Source: Planctomycetota bacterium (GTDB lineage Bacteria > Planctomycetota > UBA1135). Taken from it: a DNA stretch of 8,029 nt. The stretch spans positions 1 to 8,029 of the forward strand of contig DNPI01000125.1 of NCBI GenBank assembly GCA_003501525.1. Direction: 5' to 3'. Positions 4,953 through 8,029 of the stretch are shown one piece after another. The notes beneath the pieces were generated by a model. The model was not told the DNA's origin. It ran no database searches and saw only the letters and a list, made by a program, of their open reading frames with translations. Each line of letters starts with the position of its first letter. Positions within the stretch are counted from its first letter, which is position 1. Both the position numbers and the translations under genes were made by a program.

Positions 4953-4960
4953 ATTACAAT
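4953..4960. promoter_or_regulatory. Overlapping -10 hexamers for the divergent receiver-like and aldehyde dehydrogenase genes
   Basis: Eight bases, ATTACAAT, hold TACAAT on the plus strand (4955-4960) and TGTAAT on the minus strand (4958-4953). Each matches 5 of 6 bases of TATAAT. The plus copy ends 10 nt before the aldehyde dehydrogenase ATG at 4971. The minus copy is 29 nt before TTG 4923. Transcription from both would diverge from one unwound site. The position supports ATG 4971 rather than ATG 4923 as the dehydrogenase start. Confidence 0.4.
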
Positions 4961-4970
4961 CGGCAGCGAG

Positions 4971-6476
4971 ATGCCTGTACAAACCCCTGACTCTGAAAAA
5001 AATTCGGCTGCCCAGAATGTTGAATTCCCCCCGCCTAAGCACTTCATCAATGGCGAGTGGACTAATCCGGATTCTGGCGCCGTAACCGACTCTATTGACC
5101 CCTCAAACGAAACCGCTCACACGCAAATAGCCGCCGGGAACGAAAAAGACGTTGACATCGCTGTTCAAGCAGCGGCAGCAGCTTTCCAAAGTGATTCGTG
5201 GCGAAGGATGGCCCCCGCAAAGAGAGCACAGGTCCTTTGGAAGATGGCGGAACTGATTGACACAAATCGAGCCAACCTCGCCGTTTGCGAATCTCTTGAT
5301 ACCGGAAAAACAGCCTTCGACGCAGGCAAGATAGAAATCCCTCTAGTAGCGGAAATTTTTCGCTATTACGCCGGCTGGGTAACTAAAGCAGAAGGAGGGG
5401 TCGTTCCATTGCCGGGAAACTCGCTAGGCCTCACCCTACGTGAGCCTGTAGGGGTATGTGGAATGATTACGCCTTGGAACTTTCCAATGTTACTCGCTGC
5501 GTGGAAAGTCGCCCCGGCTCTAGCATGCGGCAACGCAATCGTGCTTAAACCGAGCGAGCAAACCTCGCTAACCTCGCTCTGGATGGCAAAAATCGGCCAA
5601 GAAGCTGGTCTGCCACCAGGAGTCTTCAATGTAGTCACGGGGTCAGGATCAGGAGTCGGAACACCTCTAGTTCGCCATCAAGAGGTTCAGAAAATTTCTT
5701 TCACTGGATCTACCGAAGTCGGTCGAATGATTCAGCGGGAATCTGCCGAGACACTTAAGCGTGTTACTCTCGAATTAGGAGGGAAATCTCCTAACATAAT
5801 TTTTGGTGATGCCGACATCCCGGCTGCCCTAAGAGGAGCTGCGTCCGGGATTTTTTATAACAAAGGCGAAGTCTGCGCTGCTGGCTCGCGCCTTTTGGTC
5901 GAGCGCTCAATATACGAGGAAGTTCTGGAGGGCATTACCGCCATTGCGGCAAAAACTACGGTTGGATATCCGCTCGCAGAAGGTACTCGGATGGGCCCGG
6001 TTTGCAATCAAGATCAATATGAAGGGGTTCTCGAATGGATTAGAAAAGGCACCGAAGAGGGGGCCCGCTTAATAGCCGGAGGGCAGTCGCTGCGGAATGA
6101 AGTTGGTGGTGGCAAAGGATTTTTCATCTCTCCCACTGTTTTCGCTGATGTAAGCCCAGATTCCGCAATAGCCCAAGAAGAAATTTTTGGCCCTGTACTC
6201 GCTGTAATTCCGTTCGACGAGCCCGAGGACGCACTGAAAATTGCTCATTCCACTCGGTATGGCCTAGCAGCCGCGGTTTGGACACGAGACGTAGGCCGCG
6301 CTTTGTCTATGGCTCGCGACCTTCGAGCAGGCACCGTTTGGATTAACGCATACAACCTTTATGATCCAGGACTCCCTTTCGGGGGATTTGGAGAATCTGG
6401 ATTTGGCCGAGATTTAGGGAAAGACGCTTTGGCGGCTTACACCGAGACCAAATCGGTCTGGGTAAATCTCGACTAG
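4971..6476 (+). CDS. NAD(P)+-dependent aldehyde dehydrogenase
   Basis: This enzyme oxidises an aldehyde to the carboxylic acid with NAD+ or NADP+. The 501-residue protein is full length for the ALDH superfamily and resembles the betaine aldehyde dehydrogenase/ALDH1-2 groups. Numbered from ATG 4971, it has FINGEW (25-30), ITPWNFP with N170, the cofactor-binding K193 in VLKPSEQT, FTGSTEVG (244-251), LELGGKSP with general base E268, GEVCAAGSR with catalytic nucleophile C302, EEIFGPV (403-409) and PFGGFGESGFGRD (469-481). E268 and C302 fall on the textbook family numbering, which supports this start. An upstream in-frame ATG at 4923 would add 16 residues and overlap the divergent gene and its promoter. 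The substrate cannot be read from the sequence. The stop lies 2 bp from the convergent mqnD stop. Confidence 0.93.
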   Translation: MPVQTPDSEKNSAAQNVEFPPPKHFINGEWTNPDSGAVTDSIDPSNETAHTQIAAGNEKDVDIAVQAAAAAFQSDSWRRMAPAKRAQVLWKMAELIDTNRANLAVCESLDTGKTAFDAGKIEIPLVAEIFRYYAGWVTKAEGGVVPLPGNSLGLTLREPVGVCGMITPWNFPMLLAAWKVAPALACGNAIVLKPSEQTSLTSLWMAKIGQEAGLPPGVFNVVTGSGSGVGTPLVRHQEVQKISFTGSTEVGRMIQRESAETLKRVTLELGGKSPNIIFGDADIPAALRGAASGIFYNKGEVCAAGSRLLVERSIYEEVLEGITAIAAKTTVGYPLAEGTRMGPVCNQDQYEGVLEWIRKGTEEGARLIAGGQSLRNEVGGGKGFFISPTVFADVSPDSAIAQEEIFGPVLAVIPFDEPEDALKIAHSTRYGLAAAVWTRDVGRALSMARDLRAGTVWINAYNLYDPGLPFGGFGESGFGRDLGKDALAAYTETKSVWVNLD

Positions 6477-6478
6477 CA

Positions 6479-7330
6479 CTAGCAGACGAAATCTATTGTT
6501 GGCGATTCAGGGATTAAGCCCTGGGTCGCAGCACGACGAAGGAATAGGTTCACGGCCTCACGCCCATCGTCTCCATAAGCAAGCGTGCGCTCATTAACGT
6601 ACATGCCAATAAACTCATCTGCTTGAGCAATATTCAGGTCACGACCGAATTGAAGAGAATAGGCCACGGCCTCTTCTCGGTGCTCTAACCCATACTCGAT
6701 TGAATCGCGCAAGAAGCCTGAAACCCGAGGGATAAGAGCACCTAAATCACGCCTAATCGCATTTCCTCCTAAAGGTAGCGGGAGACCTCCTGTGTCATCG
6801 GCCCACCAAACGCCAAGGTCCTCAAGAAGCACTAGGCCCTGCTCGGGATAAGTTAACTGACCTTCGTGGATGAGGAGACCAGCATCAAATTCGCCTCGTT
6901 CCACCGCGTTCCCAATTTGGTCAAAAGGGACCACCTCCCAGGCAAAATCTCCAATTCGCATTTGTGCCGCTAGAAAGGCAGAAGTCCAACGCCCCGGCAC
7001 GGCAAGGCGCCGTCCTTTCCCTCGAGCCAATTCGTCCAAGGAAAAAGAATCGCGGGCAATAATGCGCGGCCCATATCCCTCTCCCATCGAAGCCCCATGA
7101 TTCAAAAGCGCATAATGGTGGGATAGATACGCATAAGCATGGATAGAGAGTGCCGTAATTTCGTACTCCGCCGATTGAGCGCGGCGATTAAGACTCTCTA
7201 TATCTTCGAGCTTATGGTCAAAAGCAATGTCTCCTGTATCAATAAGCCCCTCCGCTAAAGCCCAATGCATAAACGCGTCATCGGGGTCTGGACTGTGGCC
7301 TAGCTGAAGAGTACGTATTGCTGTTTCCAT
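6479..7330 (-). CDS. mqnD: MqnD-like 1,4-dihydroxy-6-naphthoate synthase (futalosine menaquinone pathway)
   Basis: MqnD converts cyclic dehypoxanthinyl futalosine to 1,4-dihydroxy-6-naphthoate, late in the futalosine route to menaquinone. The 283-residue protein has the periplasmic-binding-protein-like fold of this family but no signal peptide, so it is cytoplasmic. Signatures are LGHSPDPDDAFM (10-21), the family's N-terminal pocket; EITALSIHAY (57-66); the VPGRWTSAFLA hinge (111-121); and IHEGQLTY (154-161), whose histidine H155 corresponds to the proposed catalytic base. MqnA shares the fold but lacks the SPDPDDAF start. The ATG at 7330 has no ribosome binding site. A TAGAAT hexamer 15 nt upstream (7351-7346) suggests a very short leader. 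No other mqn gene is in the window. Confidence 0.88.
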   Translation of the reverse strand: METAIRTLQLGHSPDPDDAFMHWALAEGLIDTGDIAFDHKLEDIESLNRRAQSAEYEITALSIHAYAYLSHHYALLNHGASMGEGYGPRIIARDSFSLDELARGKGRRLAVPGRWTSAFLAAQMRIGDFAWEVVPFDQIGNAVERGEFDAGLLIHEGQLTYPEQGLVLLEDLGVWWADDTGGLPLPLGGNAIRRDLGALIPRVSGFLRDSIEYGLEHREEAVAYSLQFGRDLNIAQADEFIGMYVNERTLAYGDDGREAVNLFLRRAATQGLIPESPTIDFVC

Positions 7331-7345
7331 AGTGGCGGCACAAGG

Positions 7346-7355
7346 ATTCTACAAT
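7346..7355. promoter_or_regulatory. Overlapping -10 hexamers for divergent mqnD and the flavin reductase gene
   Basis: The ten bases ATTCTACAAT contain TAGAAT on the minus strand (7351-7346) and TACAAT on the plus strand (7350-7355), each 5 of 6 to consensus and sharing two base pairs. The plus copy ends 8 nt before the ATG at 7364, predicting a leaderless mRNA. The minus copy ends 15 nt before the mqnD ATG, predicting a leader under 10 nt. The whole intergenic gap is only 33 bp, so the promoter must lie here or within the genes. Confidence 0.42.
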
Positions 7356-7363
7356 CGTTCCCT

Positions 7364-8029
7364 ATGACATCCGCGGCTCCAGCCCCTGAAGTCTTTCAAG
7401 CCACCCTAGAGAGTTGTCGACCTCTGCCGAATCAGAGCCGACTCTTCCTCTGCGTGATTGGCAGTGCCACAAACAAAAAACTTCCCCGTTTTGACGCTGG
7501 TCAACATGTACAGATTTCTTTCTCGCTCGAAGGCGAAGAATACTCACAAACACTGTCTATCGCGTCTGGACCAGAAAAGTCCAACTGGGAATTCATTGTG
7601 GCAAAGCCTGAAACAAAAGGCCCGGCAACCGCCTTTTTAGCTCTATCGAAAGGCGACACCATCCGTGTCAGTAAACCAGCAGGAACTTTCACTCTTGATC
7701 GAATCCAACACCCCCATGTGGCGCTAGTCGGCGGAGGAGCGGGCTTAGCCCCCTTGCGCTCAATGATTCTCTCTTTCACGGCAAAGGGCTGTGGCTTTTC
7801 GCCTAAATCTGTAGTCCTCTGGCACGGAGCTCGATGCATAGAAGAGCTAGCTTTCCAGCGAGAATTTGAAAATCTACAATCCCACTCCCTTTTTGATTTT
7901 TATTACCAACCGTGCGTCAGCAAACAAGGGCTCGTATCGGGGAGAAAAATCATCGCTAACCGCGTCGATGAAGCTTTTGCAAAAAGCCTAGGTCTCGGCG
8001 ACCATTCTGCCCCAGAAAGCTCGTTTTGG
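7364..8029 (+). CDS. Ferredoxin-NADP+ reductase superfamily flavoprotein (3' partial)
   Basis: The frame is open from ATG 7364 to the end of the window (222 codons, no stop), so the C-terminus is missing. Residues 10-115 fit the FAD-binding barrel, including FDAGQHVQISF (43-53) and LSIAS (64-68). The NAD(P) lobe follows, with the dinucleotide motif GGGAGLAPLRSM (123-134), VVLWHGAR (150-157), ELAFQREFENL (161-171) and a FYYQPCVSKQG strand-turn (179-189). Such proteins pass electrons between NAD(P)H and ferredoxin, flavin or an oxygenase/hydrogenase partner. The N-terminus starts directly with the barrel, so no N-terminal 2Fe-2S domain precedes it. The usual RxYS FAD motif reads QTLS (62-65), with both Arg and Tyr lost. 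No ribosome binding site precedes the ATG. The partner protein is unknown. Confidence 0.87.
   Translation, partial: MTSAAPAPEVFQATLESCRPLPNQSRLFLCVIGSATNKKLPRFDAGQHVQISFSLEGEEYSQTLSIASGPEKSNWEFIVAKPETKGPATAFLALSKGDTIRVSKPAGTFTLDRIQHPHVALVGGGAGLAPLRSMILSFTAKGCGFSPKSVVLWHGARCIEELAFQREFENLQSHSLFDFYYQPCVSKQGLVSGRKIIANRVDEAFAKSLGLGDHSAPESSFW

Noticed and set aside
4923..4970. An N-terminal extension of the aldehyde dehydrogenase from ATG 4923
   Set aside because: It lacks a ribosome binding site, crosses the predicted -10, overlaps the divergent gene's start, and shifts the catalytic residues off the usual numbering (E268/C302 fit ATG 4971).
4549..5085. A 178-codon plus-strand frame opposite the receiver-like gene and across the divergent gap
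   Set aside because: It overlaps two better-supported genes and the promoter region, and its translation has no recognisable domain.
1..8029. Mobile elements, CRISPR repeats, tRNA or rRNA genes, and a novel defence-type gene cluster
   Set aside because: I saw no transposase or recombinase motifs, no regularly spaced direct repeats, no tRNA cloverleaf and no effector-like domain set. The genes are ordinary metabolic and housekeeping families.

Overview
The window is a stretch of bacterial chromosome of roughly balanced base composition. It is densely packed with housekeeping and redox genes, and I see no insertion sequence, phage gene, CRISPR array, rRNA or tRNA. The RNase P RNA is bacterial type A. 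Menaquinone appears to be made by the futalosine route (MqnD). The manC-ruvX pair and the Nudix 'phosphoesterase-like' protein recall Planctomycetes or a related environmental lineage. That placement rests on memory of gene neighbourhoods and is weak.

Layout. Positions 1-1734 form a rightward operon: the tail of an unrecognised gene, a mannose-1-phosphate guanylyltransferase (manC), and the RuvX/YqgF nuclease-fold protein overlapping manC by 4 bp. A consensus -10 hexamer on the ruvX stop codon leads into the RNase P RNA gene rnpB (about 1743-2120). A 150-bp spacer with two small hairpins follows. Next come a Nudix-box protein (2271-2903) and a 75-residue protein that looks like a small beta barrel (2934-3161). 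The latter overlaps, tail to tail, the leftward fdhD gene (3141-4046). fdhD sits behind an ArsC/Spx-family thioredoxin-fold gene (3991-4341), probably as a two-gene operon. A leftward degenerate receiver-like protein (4516-4923) is divergent from an aldehyde dehydrogenase (4971-6476). That gene converges, with only 2 bp between stops, on leftward mqnD (6479-7330). mqnD is divergent, over 33 bp, from a ferredoxin-NADP reductase-superfamily flavoprotein that runs off the window end (7364-8029, no stop).

How the genes relate. manC supplies GDP-mannose. rnpB and ruvX are nucleic-acid housekeeping. fdhD (sulfuration of the formate dehydrogenase molybdenum cofactor), the aldehyde dehydrogenase, mqnD (menaquinone) and the flavin reductase point to respiratory redox metabolism, but they are not one evident pathway.

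The most distinctive signal is in the start regions. Several genes first in their transcript have a -10-like hexamer 6-10 nt before the start codon and no ribosome binding site, which suggests leaderless mRNAs. Both divergent gaps carry overlapping -10 hexamers on the two strands. Genes inside operons instead have clear Shine-Dalgarno sequences, including one 11-mer shared by the ArsC/Spx gene and an internal site in fdhD. I found no clearly new multi-gene system.
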